Of a stretch of DNA of 6,821 bases, positions 1 through 4,621 are shown in pieces. The position numbers were made by a program, and so were the translations under genes. The stretch comes from Eubacteriales Family XIII. Incertae Sedis bacterium. GTDB lineage: Bacteria > Bacillota > Clostridia > Peptostreptococcales > Anaerovoracaceae. Every line of letters begins with the position of its first letter. Position 1 is the stretch's first letter. The notes beneath the pieces are model-generated. The model had not been told where the DNA came from, made no database searches, and saw nothing but the letters and a program-made list of their open reading frames with translations. Location of the stretch: assembly GCA_031263875.1 (NCBI GenBank), contig JAISEX010000100.1:1-6821 (forward strand). Direction: 5' to 3'.

Positions 1-174
1 CTTTGGCTTGCGAAACCTTTGCAATTGTATCATTGGGAGGGTTTTTATTACTACACTTATCGCTTCTGCTTATTCCGTTCTCCCCACCTTAGGTGGGGGT
101 TTAATGGAGATCTTAATTATACGCTGAAATCTTGTCGCTTCACAGGGATTTTCGCAAGCGCACATTAATACCGG
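1..174. other. left-edge region without a recognisable gene
   Basis: I see no gene I can support here. One plus-strand frame is open from the window edge to a TAA at 166-168 (55 codons), but its translation is rich in aromatic residues and matches no family I know. It also runs through a perfect hairpin at 82-98, so it is probably not protein. The stretch is more AT-rich than what follows and contains no part of the repeat family described for 175-406. It could be the 3' end of an RNA or mobile element lying to the left, which the window cannot show. Confidence 0.4.
82..102 (+). terminator. GC-rich hairpin followed by a short T run
   Basis: CCCCACC (82-88), loop TTA, GGTGGGG (92-98) form a perfect 7-bp stem, followed by GTTT. 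This has intrinsic-terminator geometry on the plus strand for something transcribed from beyond the left edge. The T tract is only three bases, so it could equally be a structural hairpin at the end of an RNA or of a mobile element. Confidence 0.4.
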
Positions 175-406
175 GAGCGCATGGGGCGCTCAAAAAAGGA
201 GGCTTTTTTCGTGAATGCTCGTGTAGAACTTTCCCGCGATTGCTGACAAACTCATTTTGCGCGCCCCACCGGGCTTTTCGGGGCTGCGCTTCGCTCCGGC
301 CGCTTCGCGGCTGCTACCGCACCCCTCCTATCCCTTGCGCGAGAAATGCGGGCGGAGAACACGGCGCGCCCATCCTCGCCACGGCGTACCGCTTTATCAC
401 AAAACC
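175..406 (+). repeat. dispersed intergenic repeat, copy 1
   Basis: This is one of three relatives of a GC-rich repeat in the window. GAGCGCATGGGGC at 175-187 and GCCCCACCGGGC at 263-274 recur in the other copies. The 22 bases at 294-315 are present exactly, inverted, at 1647-1668. The 20 bases at 318-337 match 1626-1645 inverted, with one mismatch. Near the end, 382-406 resembles the inverted 1418-1443. It lies just downstream of the GNAT gene. The ORFs across it are fortuitous. Its ends are not defined, and I see no clear terminal inverted repeats or flanking duplication for this copy. Confidence 0.75.
192..209. terminator. A/T palindrome, possible weak bidirectional terminator
   Basis: AAAAAAG (192-198), loop GAGG, CTTTTTT (203-209) form a symmetric stem ending in T6 on either strand, a layout seen in bidirectional terminators. 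Only one of the seven pairs is G-C, and the nearest gene end (GNAT, 469) is about 260 bases away, so function is uncertain. It lies inside repeat copy 1. Confidence 0.25.
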
Positions 407-468
407 AAAAGAACGGCGCGAGATGCAAATATGGCGTAGCCGCCCTCTCTCCGCCGTCTCCAGTTACC

Positions 469-912
469 TTACAAAGCCTTACTCAAATAAACCATATCCA
501 CCAATTGAACACCCTCTTCAAATATCGGATGGTCGTAATTATCAGTAAAAAAGCCCTCAATTCTATGGGAACTCCTGAAACCGTGTTTCCGGTAAAACCG
601 CATTATCCGCGGGCTATCGCCGGTCCCCACCAGCATTGTCCGATACGTGCCCTTGTACTGCGAAAATATGTGGCGCAATAGTTCGCTTCCATATCCGTGG
701 CCATGCCATTTTTCATACGTAGCGATGTTTTTCAGTTCACAAACATCATCGCTTTCCTGTGTAACAACGCAGATGCTTTTGAGACCGCCATCGTATAAAG
801 CGAAAAGTTCGCCGCGCTCCAGATATTTGTCTATCATGGATTCCTGTTCATCAGCGAGCAAAAGTAAATCCAAAAATTGTTTTTTGTTCTCGCGAACTCT
901 CTTTATCTCCAC
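469..912 (-). CDS. GNAT family N-acetyltransferase
   Basis: This should transfer an acetyl group from acetyl-CoA to an amine; the substrate cannot be told from sequence. The protein is 147 residues, a normal single-domain GNAT length. The acetyl-CoA loop is WHGHGYGSELL (about 69-79), where the usual Gln/Arg of Q/R-x-x-G-x-G is His70. It follows a typical beta strand, ELKNIATYE. The C-terminal part holds LVGTGDS, a FYRKHGF motif, and the FFTDNYDHPIF and QLVDMVYL segments, which I recognise from a cytoplasmic acetyltransferase family common in Firmicutes. The frame is open up to 1023, but homology starts at MEIKRV. I therefore place the start at GTG 912, with GGTGAG at 917-922 four bases upstream; GTG 921 is the alternative. 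The gene begins 49 bases after the membrane-protein stop and is probably cotranscribed. It is visibly more AT-rich than the transporter genes. Confidence 0.9.
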   Translation of the reverse strand: MEIKRVRENKKQFLDLLLLADEQESMIDKYLERGELFALYDGGLKSICVVTQESDDVCELKNIATYEKWHGHGYGSELLRHIFSQYKGTYRTMLVGTGDSPRIMRFYRKHGFRSSHRIEGFFTDNYDHPIFEEGVQLVDMVYLSKAL

Positions 913-961
913 AATACTCACCCAAACTTTTACTGTACCGCCCAAAGCCAAACGGGAAAGT

Positions 962-1291
962 TCATATTTTTCCAAATGAAACCAGAGCCGCGAAAAGAAT
1001 GATGCCCGATACCGATAGCGCAATTATTAGTATGACGTGAACCGGCGCCGTATACCTGCCGGCGGGCCCTATCAGCGTAACCACGTAAATAAACAATGCT
1101 ATGCCCGCGATAAACAGCGAGCTCCACGCGGCGACGCTCCACAGCGCCGTATCCACGCCCGGATGTTCATCGCGGAAGTAGCCCAGATGTATGCTGAAAC
1201 GACAGGAAAAAATGAGTTCGGCGGCGCTCAGAAGTACGATAACCACCGCTCGCGCGCCGTTTTTATATGTTGTCTTTTCCCTCATCTGCAT
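962..1291 (-). CDS. small hypothetical three-helix membrane protein
   Basis: I do not recognise a family. The 109-residue protein has a short basic N-terminus and three hydrophobic spans at about 12-30, 50-74 and 84-106. A loop between the first two contains HLGYFRDEHPGVD. No catalytic motif or lipobox is visible. The start is the ATG at 1291, because AAGG (1301-1304) lies nine bases upstream; TTG 1297 and ATG 1285 are the in-frame alternatives. A promoter at 1326-1355 puts transcription start about 28 bases before this ATG, which fits. The GNAT gene follows after 49 bases, suggesting a two-gene transcript. I trust it as a gene because promoter, ribosome binding site, hydrophobicity pattern and position agree, but its role is unknown. 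Confidence 0.7.
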   Translation of the reverse strand: MQMREKTTYKNGARAVVIVLLSAAELIFSCRFSIHLGYFRDEHPGVDTALWSVAAWSSLFIAGIALFIYVVTLIGPAGRYTAPVHVILIIALSVSGIILFAALVSFGKI

Positions 1292-1325
1292 TTTCAAAAA
1301 CCTTACGCCGCGTTCCGTCAGTATA

Positions 1326-1355
1326 ATTATATGTCGAAATCCTATCGTTTCGCAA
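1326..1355 (-). promoter_or_regulatory. sigma-70-type promoter for the membrane protein and GNAT genes
   Basis: Read on the minus strand, TTGCGA (1350-1355), an 18-base spacer and a perfect TATAAT (1326-1331) precede the membrane-protein start by about 35 bases. The -10 sits in the palindrome TATAATTATA (1322-1331), so a -10 also exists on the plus strand, but I see no matching plus-strand -35. Confidence 0.65.
1331..1351 (+). repeat. left member of an imperfect direct repeat flanking repeat copy 2
   Basis: ATGT, two bases, then AAATCCTATCGTTTC recurs at 1709-1728 as ATGT, one base, then AAATCCTATCATTTC, in the same orientation 377-378 bases away. The pair brackets most of the hairpin-rich spacer. 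This copy overlaps the -10 to -35 region of the membrane-protein promoter. Confidence 0.5.
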
Positions 1356-1417
1356 CTTCACGGGGAGCCGGCACGGAGAGTGCGCTCACGCTGTGTCCCC
1401 TCTCGTTTTTTTGTGGC

Positions 1418-1689
1418 GGTTATGCGATAAACCGGTTCGCCGCAGAAGGACGAGCATGCCCGGTGCTTTGCCCGCATAAGGAGCGGCCGAGGTCTGCAAT
1501 GACAGACGGAGTAAAGACGGCACGGAAGTTCGCGCATGTCCCGCGCACGGTAGAGCGCCACGGGCTGAAGCCCTGCGCTCCTCGTTGTGCGAGGTACGAC
1601 GGAGCTGAAGCTCCTGTACCTCTGCCAAGGGATAGCAGGGGTGCGCAGCAGCCGCGAAGCGGCCGGAGCCCCGGACAGCCCGGTGGGGC
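1418..1689 (-). repeat. dispersed intergenic repeat, copy 2
   Basis: Inverted relative to copies 1 and 3. Shared pieces are: 1647-1668 (exact, 22 bases) and 1626-1645 (19 of 20) with copy 1; GCCCGGTGGGGC at 1678-1689 with both; CCGCGCACGGTAGAGC at 1541-1556, an exact 16-base inverted match to 3412-3427 in copy 3; and 1418-1443 resembling 382-406. GCGGGCAAAG-like sequence near 1470 also recurs at 3432-3441. A further GCCCCATGCGCCC at 1763-1775 matches the outer motif of the other copies. Long open frames cross it on both strands, but they contain alternating hairpins, lack ribosome sites and look non-coding. A GAGAG/CTCTC stem followed by seven T (1376-1412, plus strand) lies just before it. 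Confidence 0.8.
1492..1663. other. cluster of strong hairpins in repeat copy 2
   Basis: Perfect or near-perfect stems follow one another. GTCTG/CAGAC lies at 1492-1507. GGGC-TGAA-GCCC lies at 1562-1573. CCTCG/CGAGG lies at 1580-1594. A long arm at 1591-1622 has GAGGTAC pairing with GTACCTC around an inner GGAGC-TGAA-GCTCC stem. GCCGC-GAA-GCGGC lies at 1651-1663. The second and third arms compete for bases 1591-1594. This could be a folded RNA or simply palindromic repeat DNA; I cannot tell which strand, if any, is transcribed. Confidence 0.6.
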
Positions 1690-1695
1690 TGTTTT
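1667..1695 (+). terminator. possible plus-strand terminator at the edge of repeat copy 2
   Basis: AGCCCC (1667-1672) pairs with GGGGCT (1685-1690), followed by GTTTTC. It has terminator form on the plus strand only. No plus-strand gene precedes it, so it would matter only if repeat copy 2 itself is transcribed rightward. Confidence 0.3.
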
Positions 1696-1708
1696 CTCCT
1701 TGTGATTC

Positions 1709-1728
1709 ATGTTAAATCCTATCATTTC
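1709..1728 (+). repeat. right member of the imperfect direct repeat flanking copy 2
   Basis: Matches 1331-1351 in the same orientation with one single-base gap and few mismatches; the core AAATCCTATC (1714-1723) is exact. See the entry at 1331. The remaining bases up to the MATE stop codon (1729-1795) hold only the GCCCCATGCGCCC motif at 1763-1775, and I see no clear terminator for MATE there. Confidence 0.5.
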
Positions 1729-1795
1729 CCATTTCGCAAGACCCGATAAATCAATCCCGGCAGCCCCATGCGCCCAAAATCAAATCCGGTCATTC

Positions 1796-3178
1796 TCAAT
1801 AATCCACCAGATCATTCAGCCACTTGCGCGACCGGAGCCGGCGCCAGAGGATCGTGAACTTGACGAGTTCCTCGACTTGTATGCACAGGACGACGAGGTA
1901 GACAGGAAAGCCGAGCAGTAGCGCGCAGACAAAGGCGACCGGCACGCCGATACACCATATCGTGGCGGATTCGCAGAGCATGGCGAAGCGCGTATCGCCG
2001 CCCGAGCGGAGCGCGCCCACGACGACGGCGCTGTTGAAGACCTTGAGGAACAGGAAGCCCGCAAAGACGTACAGAATGTAGTGCGTCAATTTGATGCCTT
2101 CCGCGGAAAACCCGAACAGCGAAACCACCGGCTGTGATAAGCCGATCAGCAGACCGCCCGCAACGAGCCCGATAACGACGCCGACTTTCAGGATGCGCAT
2201 CGCCATGCGGTACCCTTCCTCCAGTTTGCCCGCGCCCAGCTTTTCGCCGACGAGGATCAGCATCGCGTCGCCGATCGAGAAACAGAACAGCGAGAACAGA
2301 TTCAGTATCGTATAGCCCGCCTGATAAGCCGCAAACTCGATTTCGCTCATATGCCCGATCGCCGAGCTGTACATGGCGGTGCCGAGCCCCCACATCATCT
2401 CGTTGATGGTCGTCGGGACGGCGTTCCGGATAACGCGCCGGAGCAGATCCTTGTTCCACGAGAAAAATTCCTTGATCGGGCCCGCCACGAAATTTTTACG
2501 GATAAATATCACGTAGATATAGAGCAGCAATTCGAGCGCGCGCGAGATCACGGTGGCCGTACACGCGCCCATTATGCCCATCTTCGGCATACCGAGGAAG
2601 CCGTATATCAGCACGAGGCCCAGCCCCGTATTGGTGCAGAATACCACGATGCTGATTTTCAGCGGAATGCTCGTCTGCTGCGTCGCCCGCAAGAGAGCGG
2701 TCAGCGGCACCACGATGCTCCACGTGAGGAATATGATCGAGCCGAGGCGGATCCACGGCACGCCGAGCTCCAAGACCCGCGGGATATCCGTAAATATACC
2801 GAGAATAAACCGCGGGAAGAACAGGCCGAGCGTAAAAAAGAGGACGCCGATGCCGAACGAAACGGTCAGCGCGATGCCCGTCACGCGCCGGATATTCACG
2901 AGGTCGCGCTTCCCCCAGAGCTGCGCCATATACGTGATGGCCCCGCCCGTAAACCCGAATAATATCATCCAGAAGACGAAGAAGATCTGCGTCGACAGCC
3001 CCACCGCCGCGAGCTCGGTTTCGCCGAGTTTCCCGACCATCAGATTATCGACGAGGCTGAGCGACGAAGCGATCAGGCTTTGCAGCGAAAGGGGTAACGC
3101 AACGCGAAGCAGAGTCCGATAAAATCCTCTGCTTCGCTCGTTATCATTTTTGAGTTGGTTTTTCTTCTTAAAACTCAC
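1796..3178 (-). CDS. MATE family multidrug/cation antiporter
   Basis: An inner-membrane exporter that, by family, couples inward Na+ or H+ movement to extrusion of organic cations or drugs; the real substrate is unknown. At 460 residues it has full family length, with twelve predicted helices in two halves. The first half carries SLVDNLMVG (about 41-49) and the ALLRATQQT loop (161-169). The second half carries the conserved acidic TINEMMWG (257-264) and GALRSGGDT (388-396). D44, E260 and D395 are acids at positions where MATE proteins keep charge. The start is GTG 3178, since no other start fits the frame and the protein reaches FYRTLLRVALPL about 19 residues in. That GTG overlaps the TGA of a short upstream reading frame and has no well-spaced ribosome site of its own, so translation may be coupled. 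It has its own promoter (3215-3245). Confidence 0.95.
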   Translation of the reverse strand: MSFKKKNQLKNDNERSRGFYRTLLRVALPLSLQSLIASSLSLVDNLMVGKLGETELAAVGLSTQIFFVFWMILFGFTGGAITYMAQLWGKRDLVNIRRVTGIALTVSFGIGVLFFTLGLFFPRFILGIFTDIPRVLELGVPWIRLGSIIFLTWSIVVPLTALLRATQQTSIPLKISIVVFCTNTGLGLVLIYGFLGMPKMGIMGACTATVISRALELLLYIYVIFIRKNFVAGPIKEFFSWNKDLLRRVIRNAVPTTINEMMWGLGTAMYSSAIGHMSEIEFAAYQAGYTILNLFSLFCFSIGDAMLILVGEKLGAGKLEEGYRMAMRILKVGVVIGLVAGGLLIGLSQPVVSLFGFSAEGIKLTHYILYVFAGFLFLKVFNSAVVVGALRSGGDTRFAMLCESATIWCIGVPVAFVCALLLGFPVYLVVLCIQVEELVKFTILWRRLRSRKWLNDLVDY

Positions 3179-3252
3179 GTTTTGAGCGACACCATATTTC
3201 CTTTCAAGGAGTCTATTATATCACCCTCATCGGGGTCGTCGTCAAGCGGCGT
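3175..3252 (-). pseudogene. remnant copy of the permease 3' end in the MATE leader
   Basis: Aligned without gaps to the last 78 bases of the permease gene (3572-3649). The first 20 bases (3233-3252 against 3630-3649) are identical and encode TPLDDDP. The next 58 bases agree at about 32 positions by my hand count. The frame is the same, both tails are exactly 18 residues after that motif, and both end in TGA. This tail reads DEGDIIDSLKGNMVSLKT; the permease reads EENALTGSAEGNGAVVKV. The TGA (3177-3175) overlaps the MATE GTG. Upstream of the 20-mer the similarity stops. A 34-codon frame from ATG 3279 and a 6-codon one from ATG 3195 both end at this TGA and could act as leader peptides. The likeliest explanation is a duplicated permease tail left after deletion. 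Confidence 0.65.
3215..3245 (-). promoter_or_regulatory. extended -10 promoter for the MATE gene
   Basis: Minus strand: TTGACG (3240-3245), a 19-base spacer and a perfect TATAAT (3215-3220) preceded by TG one base upstream (extended -10, TGATATAAT, 3215-3223). Start of transcription would be near 3208, about 30 bases before the MATE GTG. Both boxes lie in the permease-tail remnant; the -35 is inside the exact 20-base repeat, so the same TTGACG also exists within the permease gene at 3637-3642, but without a -10 there. Confidence 0.65.
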
Positions 3253-3271
3253 ATCTTTCGGGGAGCTGTTC

Positions 3272-3458
3272 GGGCGCATGGGGCACTGCGTGCCCCACCG
3301 GGCTATTCGCTGCAATTCCTCGGCCGCCTCTTTCACAAAACTATGCCACGGAGTAAACGCAACGAACGGAATATGAACATGTTCGCGTAGGCGGCCTGCG
3401 GGATTTCCGCTGCTCTACCGTGCGCGGCAAGGCGGGCAAAGTATCCGGCACACCCGCC
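3272..3458 (+). repeat. dispersed intergenic repeat, copy 3
   Basis: Same orientation as copy 1. GGGCGCATGGGGC (3272-3284) and GCCCCACCGGGC (3292-3303) are separated by only 7 bases here, against about 75 in the other two copies. GGGGCAC-TGC-GTGCCCC (3280-3296) is a perfect hairpin. GCTCTACCGTGCGCGG at 3412-3427 is an exact inverted match to 1541-1556, and GGCGGG/CCCGCC (3431-3458) can pair around a segment resembling copy 2. The central part is diverged from the other copies. No gene is supported in this spacer. Confidence 0.65.
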
Positions 3459-3492
3459 CTTACGCGGCGTTCCCGTTCATCTCATGCGCAGC

Positions 3493-3519
3493 AAAAAAGC
3501 ACGAGAGCAAACCCGGCGC
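3493..3519 (-). terminator. intrinsic terminator of the sugar ABC operon
   Basis: On the minus strand GCGCCGGG (3512-3519), loop TTTGCT, CTCGTGC (3499-3505) form a seven-pair stem with one bulged C and two G-T pairs, followed directly by six T (3493-3498). It begins 53 bases after the permease stop codon, as expected for the end of the operon. It would also isolate the MATE gene from this transcript. Confidence 0.55.
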
Positions 3520-3571
3520 GAACATCCTTCCCGTGCCGTCCCCTTTTACAGAAGCCGCTCCTTCTCCCCAC

Positions 3572-4621
3572 TCACACTTTAACCACTGCCCCGTTTCCTT
3601 CTGCGGAACCTGTCAGAGCATTTTCCTCCGGGTCGTCGTCAAGCGGCGTGATCCGGCGTGCGTTCCGCTGGTTCGCGATAATGGTCGCAAATAATATCAG
3701 CAGGAGCAAAACGCCTTCGACCGATTGCGAAACTTCCGTCTGCGACAGGCTGATAAGCGCCAAACCGTTAACGATGATCGTTATCGTAAATGAGCCGAGA
3801 ATGACCTTATACATCCGCGCAGTAACGCCGCCCGTGACGAGAACGCCACCGAGGAAAATCGCCATCGCGACCTTCATCTCCGTAAACGAACCCATCGTCT
3901 GGCTCGTCCCGCCGACGTTCAAAATCGAAAAGAGCGCGGCGCAGCCCGACATCATACCGGACAGCCCGAACGCGGCTATCTTCATGATATCCACGCGAAT
4001 ACCGACGTATTTCGCGACGATCTCGTTCTCGCCGATCGCCTGACTATTACGCCCAACCCGCGTAAATTCAAAGACGTAATACATGATGGCCAAAATCACG
4101 ATAAAGACGATCATCTTGTACGTAAGGAATTGCAGCCTCTCGACATCCTCAAACACCGGCTTATTCAGCCAGTAGAGATCGGGCGACAGATACGACACGT
4201 TGATCTTGAACTGTATCTTGTGAACGATGCCGCGCAGACCGATCAGCATCGCGAGCGTCAGCATAAACGACGGCACCTTGAGCTTTGCCACGATAACCCC
4301 ATTCAGGATCCCGACGAGCAGGCCGACGATGATTGCGATCGGTATCATCAGATACGGCGATTCCAATTGCTCCGAAGCCCACATGCTGATAACCCCCGAA
4401 AACGCGAGATTCACACCCACCGAAAGGTCGATGGAGCCCTGCGCGACGACGAACAGCATTCCGCAGCCGATCAGCACGATAATAATGGATTGCTCGATAA
4501 GCAGACTGATATTGAACGCCGACAGCATTCTCCCGTCGCTTTTCACCGTAAAGAACAGCAGCACGACCACAAACGCGATTATCGGGACGATATCCTGCAG
4601 TTTGGACATAAATTTATTCAT
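3572..4621 (-). CDS. RbsC-type sugar ABC transporter permease
   Basis: A membrane-spanning subunit of a carbohydrate-uptake (CUT2-like) ABC importer. The 349-residue length is normal for the BPD_transp_2 family, with about eight to ten helices. The hallmark GSIDLSVG is at 62-69. The PSFMLTLAMLIGLRG segment (117-131) matches the region ending in ARG in RbsC. AIGENEIVAKYVGI (195-208) is the cytoplasmic coupling loop that contacts the ATPase. MAIFLGGVLVTGG (253-265) matches the conserved LGG...GG helix. After the last helix comes a polar tail with TPLDDDP (325-331) and an 18-residue end, a copy of which lies in front of MATE. ATG 4621 overlaps the ATPase stop (ATGA), with GAGGTGA at 4626-4632. 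The substrate could be ribose, another pentose, a hexose or a related compound; sequence alone does not say. Confidence 0.93.
   Translation of the reverse strand: MNKFMSKLQDIVPIIAFVVVLLFFTVKSDGRMLSAFNISLLIEQSIIIVLIGCGMLFVVAQGSIDLSVGVNLAFSGVISMWASEQLESPYLMIPIAIIVGLLVGILNGVIVAKLKVPSFMLTLAMLIGLRGIVHKIQFKINVSYLSPDLYWLNKPVFEDVERLQFLTYKMIVFIVILAIMYYVFEFTRVGRNSQAIGENEIVAKYVGIRVDIMKIAAFGLSGMMSGCAALFSILNVGGTSQTMGSFTEMKVAMAIFLGGVLVTGGVTARMYKVILGSFTITIIVNGLALISLSQTEVSQSVEGVLLLLILFATIIANQRNARRITPLDDDPEENALTGSAEGNGAVVKV

Noticed and set aside
211..246. 11-residue frame starting at GTG 211 behind a perfect AGGAGG (197-202)
   Set aside because: The AGGAGG is part of an A/T palindrome within repeat copy 1, and the frame is too short and featureless to support as a gene.
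132..548. Plus-strand open frame of 138 codons over repeat copy 1 and the GNAT 3' end
   Set aside because: It overlaps GNAT antisense, consists largely of repeat sequence and lacks any recognisable domain.
1441..1690. Repeated hairpins as a possible CRISPR array
   Set aside because: The stems differ in sequence and spacing; there is no constant repeat unit with equal spacers and no cas gene.
1037..1705. Plus-strand open frame of 222 codons across the spacer and antisense to the membrane protein
   Set aside because: It runs through consecutive hairpins of repeat copy 2, has low-complexity Arg/Pro/Gly-rich translation, no ribosome site, and opposes a better-supported gene.
1420..1725. Minus-strand open frame of 101 codons inside repeat copy 2
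   Set aside because: Its translation is the decoded repeat itself; stems alternate along it and there is no family resemblance or ribosome site.
3375..3384. GAACATGTTC palindrome resembling a LexA (SOS) box
   Set aside because: The Gram-positive LexA site needs four bases between GAAC and GTTC; here there are two, and no gene starts nearby.
3420..4043. Plus-strand open frame of 207 codons
   Set aside because: Antisense to the permease for most of its length, whose frame has clear family motifs; open reverse frames are expected at this GC content.
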